A stretch of 64,000 nt of DNA, from the NCBI GenBank assembly GCA_943789025.1, contig CALSSN010000005.1, positions 1 through 64,000 of the forward strand. The letters are read 5' to 3'. Positions within the stretch are counted from its first letter, which is position 1; every line of letters begins with the position of its first letter. A program made the translations under genes and the position numbers. Source of the DNA: an uncultured Verrucomicrobiales bacterium (GTDB lineage Bacteria > Verrucomicrobiota > Verrucomicrobiia > Verrucomicrobiales > DEV007). Below the pieces are notes generated by a model that worked only from the letters and a program-made list of their open reading frames with translations, did no database searches and was not told the DNA's origin. Shown here piece after piece: positions 8,845 to 17,761 of this stretch.

Positions 8845-9954
8845 TCACAACTTCGAGGATTCAGCTTCTTCTGTTGCCAGCAGGGCATACCCAACCTCAG
8901 CGATGGCTGATGGCAGAATGACGTGCTCCACCGTGTGAATTCTTTCGAGCAAGGTCTCCGGTGTGTCATCTTCAAGGACAGGCACAGCCTGTTGAGAGAC
9001 GATTTCACCGGCGTCGATTGCCTCAATGACGTGGTGGACGGTGGCTCCGGCTTCCTTGTCCCCAGCGTCGAGAGCCTGTTTCCATGCTGCTCTCCCACGG
9101 TGACGCGGAAGGAGTGAGGGATGTATGTTAAGAATCCGGTTTTTAAAGACACTGATGATAGGGCTTTTAATCACGCGCATAAATCCGGCCAGGATCACGA
9201 GATCGACACCCGCGACAAGGAGGCGTCCTCTGATCTCCTCCTGGGCATGGTCAGCAAGACGGCTCGGATTCTCTCCAGGATCGACATGGGAAGCAGGGAT
9301 GCCGTGCCTCTTTGCAATTTTGAGGATGTCTGCATCTGGCATGTCTGAGAGAACAAGCTCGACCTTGGCATGGAGACGTTGGTTGTCGATGGCATCCAGG
9401 ATCGCTTGAAAGTTCGACCCAGTCCCCGAGCCAAGTACTCCGAGGCGGATCGGGCGCCGGGGGATCCGAGTAGGGCCGCCTTGAAGCCGTTTGAGAGTGA
9501 GAGAGGTCGAGCGTGCTGGCGCGAGGGGAAGAATCTTCACTTCAGCTCCGACCTCGTCGAGAGCTGCCCGCTCGTCGAGGTCGAGCGAGTCGACCGTATA
9601 GTCGCCGCCTTTGACGTAAATATGGGGCTTGATCGCGCGGATAAGATTGGTGGCGCGCGGCTCTCCAAAGATGCACGCTGCACTGACGCTTCTCAGTGAG
9701 CAGAGCACTTCTGCCCGATCGTTTTCCATGTTGATCGGGCGGAGTGGGCCCTTCAGAGAGCGAACCGATGCGTCGCTGTTCACTCCGATGGCCAGGAAGT
9801 CTCCCAGTCTCGCCGCATCGCTGAGATAGCGTGTGTGCCCGACGTGAAGTAAATCAAAACATCCGTTGGTGAAGACCAACTTTTTGCCTTCGCGGTCCAG
9901 GTCTTCGCGAATCTGCGCGAGTTCTTCCGCGCTGAAAAGTCGAGATTCTTCCAT
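8845..9954 (-). CDS. purN: RfaE2-type nucleotidyltransferase fused to phosphoribosylglycinamide formyltransferase (PurN)
   Basis: 369 residues in one uninterrupted frame. Residues about 1-150 are an RfaE domain II cytidylyltransferase-fold protein: LVFTNGCFDLLHVGHTRYL carries the HxGH nucleotide motif, followed by YVKGGDYTVDSL. From about residue 168 a full PurN follows: RLGVLGSGTGSNFQAI, LVILAGFMRVI, ILNIHPSLLPRHRG (catalytic Asn and His) and TVHHVIEAIDAGEIV (catalytic Asp). RfaE2 activates heptose-1-phosphate for lipopolysaccharide; PurN uses 10-formyl-tetrahydrofolate in purine synthesis. The join (residues 151-167) is a short Arg/Pro linker. Both halves keep their active sites, so the product is probably bifunctional. 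Confidence 0.88.
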   Translation of the reverse strand: MEESRLFSAEELAQIREDLDREGKKLVFTNGCFDLLHVGHTRYLSDAARLGDFLAIGVNSDASVRSLKGPLRPINMENDRAEVLCSLRSVSAACIFGEPRATNLIRAIKPHIYVKGGDYTVDSLDLDERAALDEVGAEVKILPLAPARSTSLTLKRLQGGPTRIPRRPIRLGVLGSGTGSNFQAILDAIDNQRLHAKVELVLSDMPDADILKIAKRHGIPASHVDPGENPSRLADHAQEEIRGRLLVAGVDLVILAGFMRVIKSPIISVFKNRILNIHPSLLPRHRGRAAWKQALDAGDKEAGATVHHVIEAIDAGEIVSQQAVPVLEDDTPETLLERIHTVEHVILPSAIAEVGYALLATEEAESSKL

Positions 9955-10025
9955 GAGATTGGAAGTAACGTGCCGCGGGAGCAGGCACGCAAGGAGGTTT
10001 CTCTTTTAGCGAGAAAAGCGTCTCC

Positions 10026-10217
10026 TTACGTCTGTCTTTTTTTGCGTTCTTCGAGCCACCGTTCCCGGTGGTTGATAATCCAGTTGGCCAGGGCGCGCTC
10101 GAAACCTACGTCTTGGCCGGTTTGCTCACTGAGATACCATTTGTGTTCGAGAATCGAATCACGCTCGGCGAGAAATTCGTTGTAAAAATCAGGATGAGTT
10201 TGGTGCGAGACAGCCAT
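10026..10217 (-). CDS. Conserved small hypothetical protein
   Basis: 63 residues, soluble and charged: a leading FYNEFLAERDSILEHKWYLSE segment, GQDVGFERAL, then WIINHRERWLEERKK. The EHKWYLSE-x4-DVG pattern recalls the C-terminal tail of DUF4032-type proteins, but this is memory of a pattern and not a firm assignment. It reads toward the rfaE2-purN gene with a 71-base gap that contains two small inverted repeats. Confidence 0.6.
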   Translation of the reverse strand: MAVSHQTHPDFYNEFLAERDSILEHKWYLSEQTGQDVGFERALANWIINHRERWLEERKKRQT

Positions 10218-10349
10218 CAGATAAATCAGAAAGTATTGCTATAACATATGCGAGTTCCTGGCAACAGTTGATTGGATTCGATTGCGGATCGAGGGAATGA
10301 TCAGGTTCCTGCCTTGCGAGTTCAGGGCTTGGTCGTTAGGCTGCGCACC

Positions 10350-11450
10350 ATGAAAGATCTCCGATACGGTCAGCTCGCTCGTCAGCTCGTCAGGTTTTCG
10401 ACTCAGGTCAAGCGAGGGGAGCGGGTTCTCATCGAGTCGTTCGACATTCCCGCAGCGATGACAGTCGCCCTGATCCGCGCAGTTCGTGAACGGGGAGGAG
10501 TTCCTTTTGTCAATCTGCACGATGCGGTGGTAAGTCGTGAAATGGCACTGGGATCCACTGAGGCACAGTGCAACGCGCTGGCTGCGACTGCGATGGACCA
10601 GATGCAGCGGGTGGATGTCTACATCGCGGTTCGTGGGAGTCACAATATCACGGAACTTTCTGACGTTCCGCCGCGGCGGATGAGGCTCCTTCTCGAGGCG
10701 ATGCGACCGGTGGTGAATTATCGGGTAAAGGATACCCGGTGGGTTGTCCTGCGTTGGCCGACACCAGCCATGGCACAACAGGCGGGAATGAGCACGGAGG
10801 CATTCGAGGATTTTTATTTCAGGGTCTGCCTCCAGGATTATCGGCGCTTTGTCGTGCCGATGCGAAATCTCAAGCGTCTTATGGATAAGACCGATGAAGT
10901 GCGCATTACCGGTCCTGGTACCGAGCTTCGATTCAGTTTGAAAGGGATGGAGGCAATTCCGTGTGGCGGTGTTCATAACATTCCGGATGGAGAGGTTTTC
11001 AGTGCACCTGTTCGCGATTCTGTGGAGGGCCACATCACTTACAACACTCCATCGATTTACCAGGGTATTGCTTTCGATAACGTCTTTCTTCGATTTGAAA
11101 ACGGGAGAATCGTGGAGGCAAAAGCGAATACTACCAAGGCGATCAACAAGATCCTGGATCAGGATGAGGGCGCCCGTCATATCGGTGAGTTTGCCCTTGG
11201 CTTCAATCCGGAGATCAGGAAGCCGATGCGGGATATTCTCTTTGACGAAAAAATTGCGGGATCGTTTCACTTTACCCCGGGGCAGGCCTATGAAGGAGTG
11301 GCCGACAACGGAAATCGTTCCCAGGTCCATTGGGACCTCGTTCAAATTCAACGCCCAGATTACGGCGGTGGTGAGATCCACTTCGATGGCAAGCTCGTCC
11401 GCAAGGACGGTCAGTTTTTACCCAAAGGACTGTTTGGACTCAATGGCTAA
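10350..11450 (+). CDS. M29-family aminopeptidase (thermophilic metallopeptidase type)
   Basis: About 366 residues. The ATG at 10350 ([14 protein letters not shown]) is preferred to the far-upstream frame start at 10272 because it aligns with the family N terminus. The family core is visible: [69 protein letters not shown] and VHWDLVQI. These provide the Glu, His and Asp residues that bind two metal ions in M29 peptidases. It is a cytoplasmic enzyme removing N-terminal residues from peptides. It is convergent with the gene at 11493. Confidence 0.92.
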   Translation: MKDLRYGQLARQLVRFSTQVKRGERVLIESFDIPAAMTVALIRAVRERGGVPFVNLHDAVVSREMALGSTEAQCNALAATAMDQMQRVDVYIAVRGSHNITELSDVPPRRMRLLLEAMRPVVNYRVKDTRWVVLRWPTPAMAQQAGMSTEAFEDFYFRVCLQDYRRFVVPMRNLKRLMDKTDEVRITGPGTELRFSLKGMEAIPCGGVHNIPDGEVFSAPVRDSVEGHITYNTPSIYQGIAFDNVFLRFENGRIVEAKANTTKAINKILDQDEGARHIGEFALGFNPEIRKPMRDILFDEKIAGSFHFTPGQAYEGVADNGNRSQVHWDLVQIQRPDYGGGEIHFDGKLVRKDGQFLPKGLFGLNG

Positions 11451-11492
11451 GAAGCCGTGGGTAAGAAAAGTCGAAGAGATGCGTGAGAATGA

Positions 11493-11993
11493 TTACTCAC
11501 CAGGTTCTCTACGAAGAAGAACAAAGTTTTTCAGTCCGTTTTCGTAGAGCTCACACCAGTAGCGTTCTTCGACCGGGTGGCGCTCTCCCTCACGAAGTCG
11601 CTCCATCGCCTTTTCGTATTCACCCTCGCCTTTTCTGTCGAGGTCCCGCTTGGTCAGGACACGAACGATTTCACTCCAGAAGAAGTCGTCTTCGTAGCGT
11701 TCCATTGCCTCACGGGCCTCGGAGGAATCTTCGAATTGGTGAGTCGGGTAAAACCCTCCCGAGGCATGGTCGAATTCGAGGATGTTCTCGCAGTCCACAG
11801 CCGCGGCTTGAGAGAGAATGCTTTCCTCGAGTGCACGAATTTCGCGTTCGAGGGTGATAGGTAATTCCTCGGGGCGTCGGGTAGCGCAGATCCACCGAGC
11901 GAGGCACAGGGTCTGGACGAGAGCGAGGAAGCGCTCTCTATCTAGTGTGATCTGGACCGTTTCTGCCATCGGGTTGATTCCTGCAGCTTCCAC
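11493..11993 (-). CDS. Conserved hypothetical protein
   Basis: 166 residues, or 158 if it begins at the internal methionine MAETVQITLDRER. The protein is soluble, acidic and mostly helical, with clusters such as FEDSSEAREAMERYEDDFFW and LDRKGEGEYEKAMERL. No known catalytic motif or membrane segment is seen. It is divergent from the gene at 12099, leaving about 105 bases for two promoters. I do not recognise the family. Confidence 0.65.
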   Translation of the reverse strand: MEAAGINPMAETVQITLDRERFLALVQTLCLARWICATRRPEELPITLEREIRALEESILSQAAAVDCENILEFDHASGGFYPTHQFEDSSEAREAMERYEDDFFWSEIVRVLTKRDLDRKGEGEYEKAMERLREGERHPVEERYWCELYENGLKNFVLLRREPGE

Positions 11994-12098
11994 CCGATCT
12001 CTGATGGATGCGAGAAATCTGTTGTTATAAATCGATCATGCAAGCTCTGGACAACGCGGATTGCTTTACGGCCCGCCTTCTCATAGGTTCTAGGTCCT

Positions 12099-13241
12099 AT
12101 GAGCGAACCCGTGACTTCTTTCCACGTTCCTGTCGAGCACGATGACGAGATCAATTCCAGGATACTGGCGGTATCTGAGGATCATCTTTCAGGGTTTCAT
12201 CGCTATCCGTTTCAGACCATCGCGGAGCGTTCAGGTGTCGAGTTCGATCAAGTGGTGGAACGTATTCAGGCCATGCTCGCAGCAGGAGTGATCCGAAGAG
12301 TTCGCCAGACGCTCCTGGCCACAAAGCTTGCGCACGGTGCTTTGGTCGCCTGGCGCTGTGATCCTGATCGGCTGGATGAAACCTTCGATTTCATGTTCCA
12401 GAATGACCCGTTCAGTGGTCATGTGGTTACCCGCTCGACTGATCGTAAGGTTTCGGGATCAGATTATCGACTCTGGACGACCCTCAAGGTTCCGCAGGGC
12501 GAATCGCTGGAAGAGCACGCTTCGGTTCTCAAGCGAATCACGGGCGCCCACGAGTTTATTCTGATGCCGGCGAAAGGTATTTTCAGTCTGGGCGTCGGGC
12601 ATGTGCGAAGAAAAAGCATCGAACCGGGCGCGCGCGCGGATGAACCTGCGCAGATGATGACCACGACAGTGGTCGATCTCGATGAGGACGAGTGGAATGT
12701 GCTACTGGCCTTGAAAGGAGATTTCGCGATCGATGAGATCGGTCCTGAACCTTGGGCGGGGCGGGCCGAGCAGGCAGGAATGACAGTGGAGGAATTCTGT
12801 GAAATGGCGAAACGGCTTGATGAAAAAAAGGTTATTGGTCGCTATTCGACGTTCCTTGAGCATGTCAAGCCCAGCCAGGGAGCTGGAAAAAGAGTCACCC
12901 GATTCAATGGGCTTTTTCACTGGAAGGTTCCAAAGGGAAGAGAGCAGGAGGCAGGCGGTCAGATTGGAAGGCACCCAATTCTTACGCACTGCTACTGGCG
13001 CGAGGGCGGTCCAGCCTTCGGGAATGTCAACATCATGGGAGTGCTCCATGGAACAGATCGAGGACGTATGCTGGAGCATAAGGCAGCCATTGATGCCTTT
13101 CTCGAGGCGGAGGGAATTCCCGTCGATTACACGAACGTTTTCTGGGGTGGAAGGAGCGAGATCAAGCCTTCCGAGATATCCCCTGCCATCTACCACGCGT
13201 GGCACGCGAAGCACTCGGCAGGAGGTCTTGCAGGAGGATGA
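12099..13241 (+). CDS. Tandem siroheme-decarboxylase-like (AhbA/AhbB, Lrp/AsnC-fold) protein
   Basis: 380 residues with two Lrp/AsnC-like modules. The first has a winged helix (HRYPFQTIAERSGVEFDQVV, VERIQAMLAAGVIRRVRQ) followed by a RAM-like strand region (LVAWRCDPDRLDE to LWTTLKVPQGESLEEH). The second repeats this from about residue 195 (DLDEDEWNVLLALKG, KRLDEKKVIGRYSTFLEH, GLFHWKVPKGREQEAG). The YPFQ-IA and GVIRR patterns are those of AhbA/AhbB and NirD/L/G/H, which decarboxylate siroheme in the alternative heme or heme d1 routes. No other heme gene is nearby, so a transcription-regulator role cannot be excluded. A repeat element starts seven bases after the stop. Confidence 0.72.
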   Translation: MSEPVTSFHVPVEHDDEINSRILAVSEDHLSGFHRYPFQTIAERSGVEFDQVVERIQAMLAAGVIRRVRQTLLATKLAHGALVAWRCDPDRLDETFDFMFQNDPFSGHVVTRSTDRKVSGSDYRLWTTLKVPQGESLEEHASVLKRITGAHEFILMPAKGIFSLGVGHVRRKSIEPGARADEPAQMMTTTVVDLDEDEWNVLLALKGDFAIDEIGPEPWAGRAEQAGMTVEEFCEMAKRLDEKKVIGRYSTFLEHVKPSQGAGKRVTRFNGLFHWKVPKGREQEAGGQIGRHPILTHCYWREGGPAFGNVNIMGVLHGTDRGRMLEHKAAIDAFLEAEGIPVDYTNVFWGGRSEIKPSEISPAIYHAWHAKHSAGGLAGG

Positions 13242-13247
13242 GGAAGC

Positions 13248-13480
13248 AAGGGAAAGTCTGATCCATTGCGCTCCACTCGCCACTTGGAATGGAATAGGAT
13301 TAAAGTCAGCATCGCTGCGCTCTGGGCTCGCTGAAGAAGCCCTTCGGGTTGCTGCCCGCATCCAGCGTGGCTGTGTTGCTCGATGGTCATGGATATGGAT
13401 GTTCATCCACTTCTACCTCGCGCCGTGCCAGACAGAATTTGGACAACAATGACGGGCATCGCCATGAATCAGACCCTCCC
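13248..13480 (+). repeat. Dispersed ~230-bp MITE-like element, complete copy
   Basis: Same element as the array at 20355-21034, about 85-90% identical by eye. It starts with aagggaaagtctgatccattg and ends with gccatgaatcagaccctccc. The termini are imperfect inverted repeats built on a GGTCTGAT-type core. No protein-coding capacity is apparent. The remaining 13481-13734 between this element and the synthase gene holds nothing I recognise. Confidence 0.88.
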
Positions 13481-13734
13481 AAGGCTCGTTTGGTGAGACG
13501 AAGGGTGTCGATGGGCGTTTCGGCGGATTTGAGATTCTTTTGCCACCGCGTGGGGGTGGTATAAAAATTCGAGAAAAAAGTTGGCGTGATGCCAGGCCGA
13601 TTGGCATGCGTGGGAAGGGGGCAGGATTCGCGCAGATTTTTCGCGCAGCTGCTCGCGAAGCGTGAGCTTTGCGTTGCAGTGTGAGGATGGCCAATCGGGG
13701 TTGGCTCAGGCTGTTCTCTGGCCTTCGCCTCCGG

Positions 13735-14610
13735 TTACGAAATCTTCGAGTCTTCGCTGTCCTTGGGGAAGGGAGCAGTCCATTTCGATTGCATCCACGA
13801 GGAAGCGAAGATGATGGCTTTCTCGGGTTTGGAGAGCCCGTAGCGATGGCTGAAGACCTGGTAGCGATCCTTGTGCATTTTCTCCAGGATACGTCGGTAG
13901 ACGGTCACCATCATTTCGGTGGCGACGAGACGTGGTCGGAAGGTGGGCTGGATGTAAGAGGCTGTCAGTTGATAAAAGTGCGAGGCCTCGTGGTAGAGAA
14001 AGTCCATGAGAGCCACAAAGTTAGGGGTGTATTTTCCTGCCCTGAGCTCTTCCTCACTGTAGCCAAATTTGTCCATGATTCCAATAGGAAGGTAGATGCG
14101 CCCGTCGTTTTGAAAATCCTCAGCAACGTCCCGCATGATGTTGGTGAGCTGGAGGCAGTAGCCGAGGTTGATGCCGTAGTTCAAGGCGTCTTCATCTTCC
14201 CCGCATCCGAAGATTCTCACGCTGACCAGTCCGACCGCGGAAGCGACCTGGTAGCAGTAGGCGAGGAGGTCATCGAGGGTTTGGTAGCGCACTGGTTCGA
14301 TGTCTTGGGAAACCCCGTCAATGATTTCGATAAACAGATTTATCGGGATCTGGTGCCGATCGATGATGCTACTGAGTTCCGGGTGAAGCCAGCCATCGCC
14401 AGTGAAACCAGATTCCGCTGCCATTCTCCACAGGCCGAGCTTCTCTCTTTTTTGCCTGGCTGGGCGTTCCGGATCGTCGGCAATGTCGTCCACGATCCGA
14501 CAGAATGCGTAGAAGTCGACCATGTCATCCCTGCGCCGCCCGGGAAGGGTGGAAAGGGCGATGGCGAGATTTGATCCACTTTTTCGGGTGATGTCTCTGG
14601 GAGATTTCAT
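13735..14610 (-). CDS. Squalene/phytoene synthase family protein
   Basis: 291 residues, normal for the family. The two aspartate-rich motifs that bind Mg-diphosphate are present: VDDIAD (about 40-45) and TNIMRDVAED (about 155-164). Between them are the conserved YCYQVASAVGLVSVRIFG and GINLGYCLQLTNI; after them come GRIYLP and LYHEASHFYQLTA. The enzyme condenses two isoprenyl diphosphates to presqualene/squalene or phytoene at the membrane. No desaturase or cyclase lies nearby, so squalene (hopanoid) and carotenoid products cannot be separated. Its start is 4 bases from the end of the upstream membrane gene, suggesting one transcript. Confidence 0.9.
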   Translation of the reverse strand: MKSPRDITRKSGSNLAIALSTLPGRRRDDMVDFYAFCRIVDDIADDPERPARQKREKLGLWRMAAESGFTGDGWLHPELSSIIDRHQIPINLFIEIIDGVSQDIEPVRYQTLDDLLAYCYQVASAVGLVSVRIFGCGEDEDALNYGINLGYCLQLTNIMRDVAEDFQNDGRIYLPIGIMDKFGYSEEELRAGKYTPNFVALMDFLYHEASHFYQLTASYIQPTFRPRLVATEMMVTVYRRILEKMHKDRYQVFSHRYGLSKPEKAIIFASSWMQSKWTAPFPKDSEDSKIS

Positions 14611-14613
14611 CGC

Positions 14614-15756
14614 TCAGCGAGAGATAGGATCGTCGAGGTTGAGGTCAAGCACGGCAAGATCTTCTTTTTGCAGCATAATGAACCACGATGCAAGCAGCCA
14701 GACTCCGAGAGCAATCTCAAAAACAGGTTCAGCGCACTGCCAGATTTCGGAAGCCAGTCCATGTGCGGAGATGGCGATGTTCGCGGAGATGATGTGGAGA
14801 AGCGTGGTGGCGGTGAGAGCGAAGACAAGAAGCCAGAAAAATCTTGGCCAGATCGGAAGCACGACAGCGAGTGCCAGGAAGGCAACCTTCAAAGTAGCTG
14901 CAGGTTTTCGGTAAAAAGTGAGCAGGTAGCTGAGTGGAGCAAGAAGGATAAGAAGCTCGGGTACGATGAGTCCCTTCATCGTAGTCACGATCCCGGGTTC
15001 GGGATCATAGAGGAATCCAGCAAGTTGCTCGGTGAGGTAAAGCCCCGCCGCGAGGGGAAGCAGCCTTGGTGCGCGGGATAGTGTCCATTCGACTCTGTCG
15101 ACGAGTAATGCCTCTGGCCGGGTGTCGAGGTATTGAGCGAGAACGACGAAAAGGTAGGCTTGCAAGCAGAGTGCCGCTTCGAGCTGAAAGATGTGCCCGC
15201 CGACGCGGGCCGAGGTTCTCAGTTCCTCGGAGAGAGGTAGCCAGCCGAACATGAGCTCCGACTGGTGGACGAGGTGAAGGGCGGCAATGAGAAGAAGGAG
15301 AAAACCGAGGAAAACGGAGTGAATTTTTGCCACAAAGGTTGGTGCTGGGTTCCAGATTTTCAGGTAGGAACGCCGCCACCCGAGAAGGAGCAGGATGGCC
15401 ATGAGAATGCTGATCGGCCACGAGTTGACCGGATAATAAAATATTTTTGATACCGTGCCTATGGCTTCGACGATGGCAGAGGGAAGCCCAGAATTACTTG
15501 GGAGAGTATCCCCTCCACCGTAGGCATCACCGTGGAATGAACTGAATTCGAGGGCTCTGCTCGCGACGCCGATCAATGCAATGGGGATCCAGATGTGCGT
15601 ATGCTGGCGCATGAAACGGGCGCCGGCAGCAATGCAGGATCGGAGCGGGTGGAGAAGGTAAAAGCCAATCAGTGAGCACACGGCACTGAGAATCCAGACC
15701 AGATACCATTCGAGAGACTGCAGGTAATCCGGGGGCTGCCAGGGTGGAAATGACAT
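14614..15756 (-). CDS. Multi-pass membrane protein of unknown function
   Basis: 380 residues with about nine or ten hydrophobic helices, for example WYLVWILSAVCSLIGFYLL, ISILMAILLLLGW, FLGFLLLLIAALHLV and LKVAFLALAVVLPIWPRFFW. A short motif FHGDAYGGGDTLPS lies in an early loop. I recognise no domain. It is tightly coupled (4-base gap) to the squalene/phytoene synthase gene downstream and follows lepB on the same strand. Confidence 0.7.
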   Translation of the reverse strand: MSFPPWQPPDYLQSLEWYLVWILSAVCSLIGFYLLHPLRSCIAAGARFMRQHTHIWIPIALIGVASRALEFSSFHGDAYGGGDTLPSNSGLPSAIVEAIGTVSKIFYYPVNSWPISILMAILLLLGWRRSYLKIWNPAPTFVAKIHSVFLGFLLLLIAALHLVHQSELMFGWLPLSEELRTSARVGGHIFQLEAALCLQAYLFVVLAQYLDTRPEALLVDRVEWTLSRAPRLLPLAAGLYLTEQLAGFLYDPEPGIVTTMKGLIVPELLILLAPLSYLLTFYRKPAATLKVAFLALAVVLPIWPRFFWLLVFALTATTLLHIISANIAISAHGLASEIWQCAEPVFEIALGVWLLASWFIMLQKEDLAVLDLNLDDPISR

Positions 15757-15817
15757 CTATGGGCATCCTTTCCTGGCCTCCAGGTTATGAGAGGATACTG
15801 ACGGTTGGTCAGTTGTG

Positions 15818-17002
15818 CTACCGAATCGGGCCGAAGTGGTGAGCGAAGGGCCAGTAGACGAGAAGAGCAGGCCCAACAAGGTTTTTTTCAGGCACAGGCC
15901 CCCATCCTCGACTGTCGAAGCTATGGCCGCTGTTATCTCCCATGGCCATGTATTTTTTATCAGGGAGCACTCCATCGTTGAGCTTTACGGAGGTAGGCTC
16001 GAGCGAGAGGTGGTAGCCACGGTAGCCGTCTTTCTCGCTCATGACCTTCAGGGATCCACGACCCTCTGCCATTTTGTCGTTGATAATGAGATTGGGCGGT
16101 TCAATTCGGAAGGAATCACCGGGAACGGCGGTGAGCCGTTTGATGTAATGCTGTGAGCCGAAGCGCGGGTCGAAATCGCTGCGTTGTTCGATCCCACGAA
16201 TTCCCTCGGTATTGAAGACGAATACTTCATCCCTTTCCGGCCTCCGAAAGTGGTATGAGAACTTGTTTACCAGAACTTTGTCGCCGGTGGTGATCCATCC
16301 ACGAGCGAGAACTTGCCCCTTTTGAATCTCTCTGCTCGGGCTCGAAAGAACAAGACCTCCCGCTGTCTGGCGAGCCAGAAAACCGAGGCTTTTTCCCAAG
16401 CCAAGATCCTCGACGGCCTGTTTTTTAGGCGCGGGTATTTTGATCTTGGTTCCATCTTCGAGATGGACGAATGTGGAATCAAAGAAGAGAAATTTACTAC
16501 TGGTGATCGGATCGCCCTGCCTGAGAAGGCCATCCTTGGGAGCGGTAACATCGATGTAGCTGCGACCGGCGAAAGCGACGTCGAAGATTCGCTTGAGCAC
16601 TCCGGGCTTGTCGGGATTCTCGCCGCCCCACGTGTCGATGCCAGTTGCCACAATGCCGTTGAGCGTCGGCTGCATCGATCCGGTCGGGATACTGAAGGGC
16701 TGCAGGAAGTAGGTGCGGATTCCAAGAGCGATGACTACAGCAACAAAGAGAACTTCGATATTCTCACGGAGCGCAGGGTGCCGCGGCGTGGGGAACGAAG
16801 TCTCGCAGAGGCCGGTGACTGCCTGCGCGGCTACTTCACAGGCTGGTCGGTCTCGGTTCTGGATCGCCTCGAGAAGCGACATATTAGCTTTCTCGATCCG
16901 ACCGAGTTGCTCCAATTTGAGGAGGTCACTTTTGTAACGCAGAAACTTGATTACCCCCTTGTGGAGAAGCTTGGCATTCTTGAGGTATTTTGGGCGGAAC
17001 AT
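15818..17002 (-). CDS. lepB: Signal peptidase I
   Basis: About 394 residues from the ATG at 17002 (MFRPKYLKNAK); an upstream in-frame start at 17089 would add 29 residues that overlap the neighbour. A cytoplasmic helical lead (residues 1-90) precedes the membrane anchor NIEVLFVAVVIALGIRTYFL. Then come the catalytic serine box IPTGSMQPTL, the lysine box TGDKVLVNKFSY-FRRPERDEV, IKRLTAVPGD, and the final box MGDNSGHSFDSRGWGPV. It cleaves signal peptides of exported proteins on the outer face of the inner membrane. Long insertions between the Ser and Lys boxes make it larger than the E. coli enzyme, as in other members of this phylum. Confidence 0.93.
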   Translation of the reverse strand: MFRPKYLKNAKLLHKGVIKFLRYKSDLLKLEQLGRIEKANMSLLEAIQNRDRPACEVAAQAVTGLCETSFPTPRHPALRENIEVLFVAVVIALGIRTYFLQPFSIPTGSMQPTLNGIVATGIDTWGGENPDKPGVLKRIFDVAFAGRSYIDVTAPKDGLLRQGDPITSSKFLFFDSTFVHLEDGTKIKIPAPKKQAVEDLGLGKSLGFLARQTAGGLVLSSPSREIQKGQVLARGWITTGDKVLVNKFSYHFRRPERDEVFVFNTEGIRGIEQRSDFDPRFGSQHYIKRLTAVPGDSFRIEPPNLIINDKMAEGRGSLKVMSEKDGYRGYHLSLEPTSVKLNDGVLPDKKYMAMGDNSGHSFDSRGWGPVPEKNLVGPALLVYWPFAHHFGPIR

Positions 17003-17048
17003 CTCCTGGAGTGAACGATAGAGGTGTGGAGGACAGGGATCTGCGTCT

Positions 17049-17729
17049 CTAGTCTTCGAGGGGGATGCAGCCGTTCTCAATGAAGGCAATCAGCTTCTCC
17101 GCATCGGAATCGCCCTCGACGATGACCTTCCCCTCGCGGTCAACTGCCAGCATCCAACCCATCTTGCGATCGATGTGGCGGAAAATAGTGGGAAGGCGCT
17201 TCCGATTCTTCATGGCACTGAGACTTAGTGCAGGAATGGACGGGTGCACTGCGAGGAGTTTGTTTTGCCCTTCGGTGTTCTTGTCCTGACTGCAGATCAC
17301 CATAGCGATTTTCGGGTTTCGAGAGACGTGTTTCTGATAGAACTCCACCACCTGTGGAGCGTGTGTCATGCACTCCCGTCAGAAGCTGGCTGCGGCATAA
17401 AGGATGTAATAGTGGGCACCGGAAGAGATAGTTCCTCGGCTTGTGTTTGAGGACAGCTCCTTGTAGACGAGGTTTTCAACAGGCGGAGCGAGATTTGCCG
17501 CGTGCTCTTTGACGTAAGCCTGGTCTTCACCCGAGACGAAGCCGAGCAGGAACGTCAGCTCCGAGCCGTCCGCTCGCAGAACAGTGATCTTTTCTCCCGA
17601 GGCTGCTACGAGTTCACCCTCGAACTGCTTGGTCGGATCATTGGCGCTCGTCCAGGTACGGATCTCAGCTTGAACTGGGCTTTGTGCGAGCGTGATGGCA
17701 AGTGCCGCCGCAAGAAAGGTGTCTCGCAT
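17049..17729 (-). CDS. SHD1-like plus thioredoxin-like protein with in-frame UGA (candidate selenoprotein)
   Basis: Read through the UGA at 17381-17379, the frame gives 226 residues from the ATG at 17729. There is a signal peptide (MRDTFLAAALAITLAQSPVQA), then an SHD1-like beta domain (RTWTSANDPTKQFEGELV to LGFVSGEDQAYVKE), then a thioredoxin-like domain beginning YYILYAAASF-U-REC. The UGA replaces the first cysteine of the usual SASWCxPC box, giving U-R-E-C. Conserved thioredoxin-fold sequence continues in the same frame (VVEFYQKHVSRNPKIAMVICS). A stem-loop that fits a bacterial SECIS follows. A point error TGT or TGC to TGA is the alternative. Probably exported, with a thiol-disulfide role. 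It lies 33 bases after the isomerase-like gene and 47 before lepB. Confidence 0.8.
17343..17359 (-). promoter_or_regulatory. Candidate bacterial SECIS stem-loop
   Basis: On the transcript of the SHD1/thioredoxin gene, arms CUCCAC and GUGGAG (6 perfect pairs, extendable by a G-U) close a 5-base loop AGGUG. The loop GG lies at +27/+28 after the UGA. Bacterial SECIS elements are stem-loops just 3' of the UGA with a conserved GG in the apical loop bound by SelB. The same loop position recurs in the paralogue at 53895-53914. Confidence 0.62.
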
Positions 17730-17761
17730 GTTGGCTTTTGGTTGTTTCCAGACGGGTGGTG

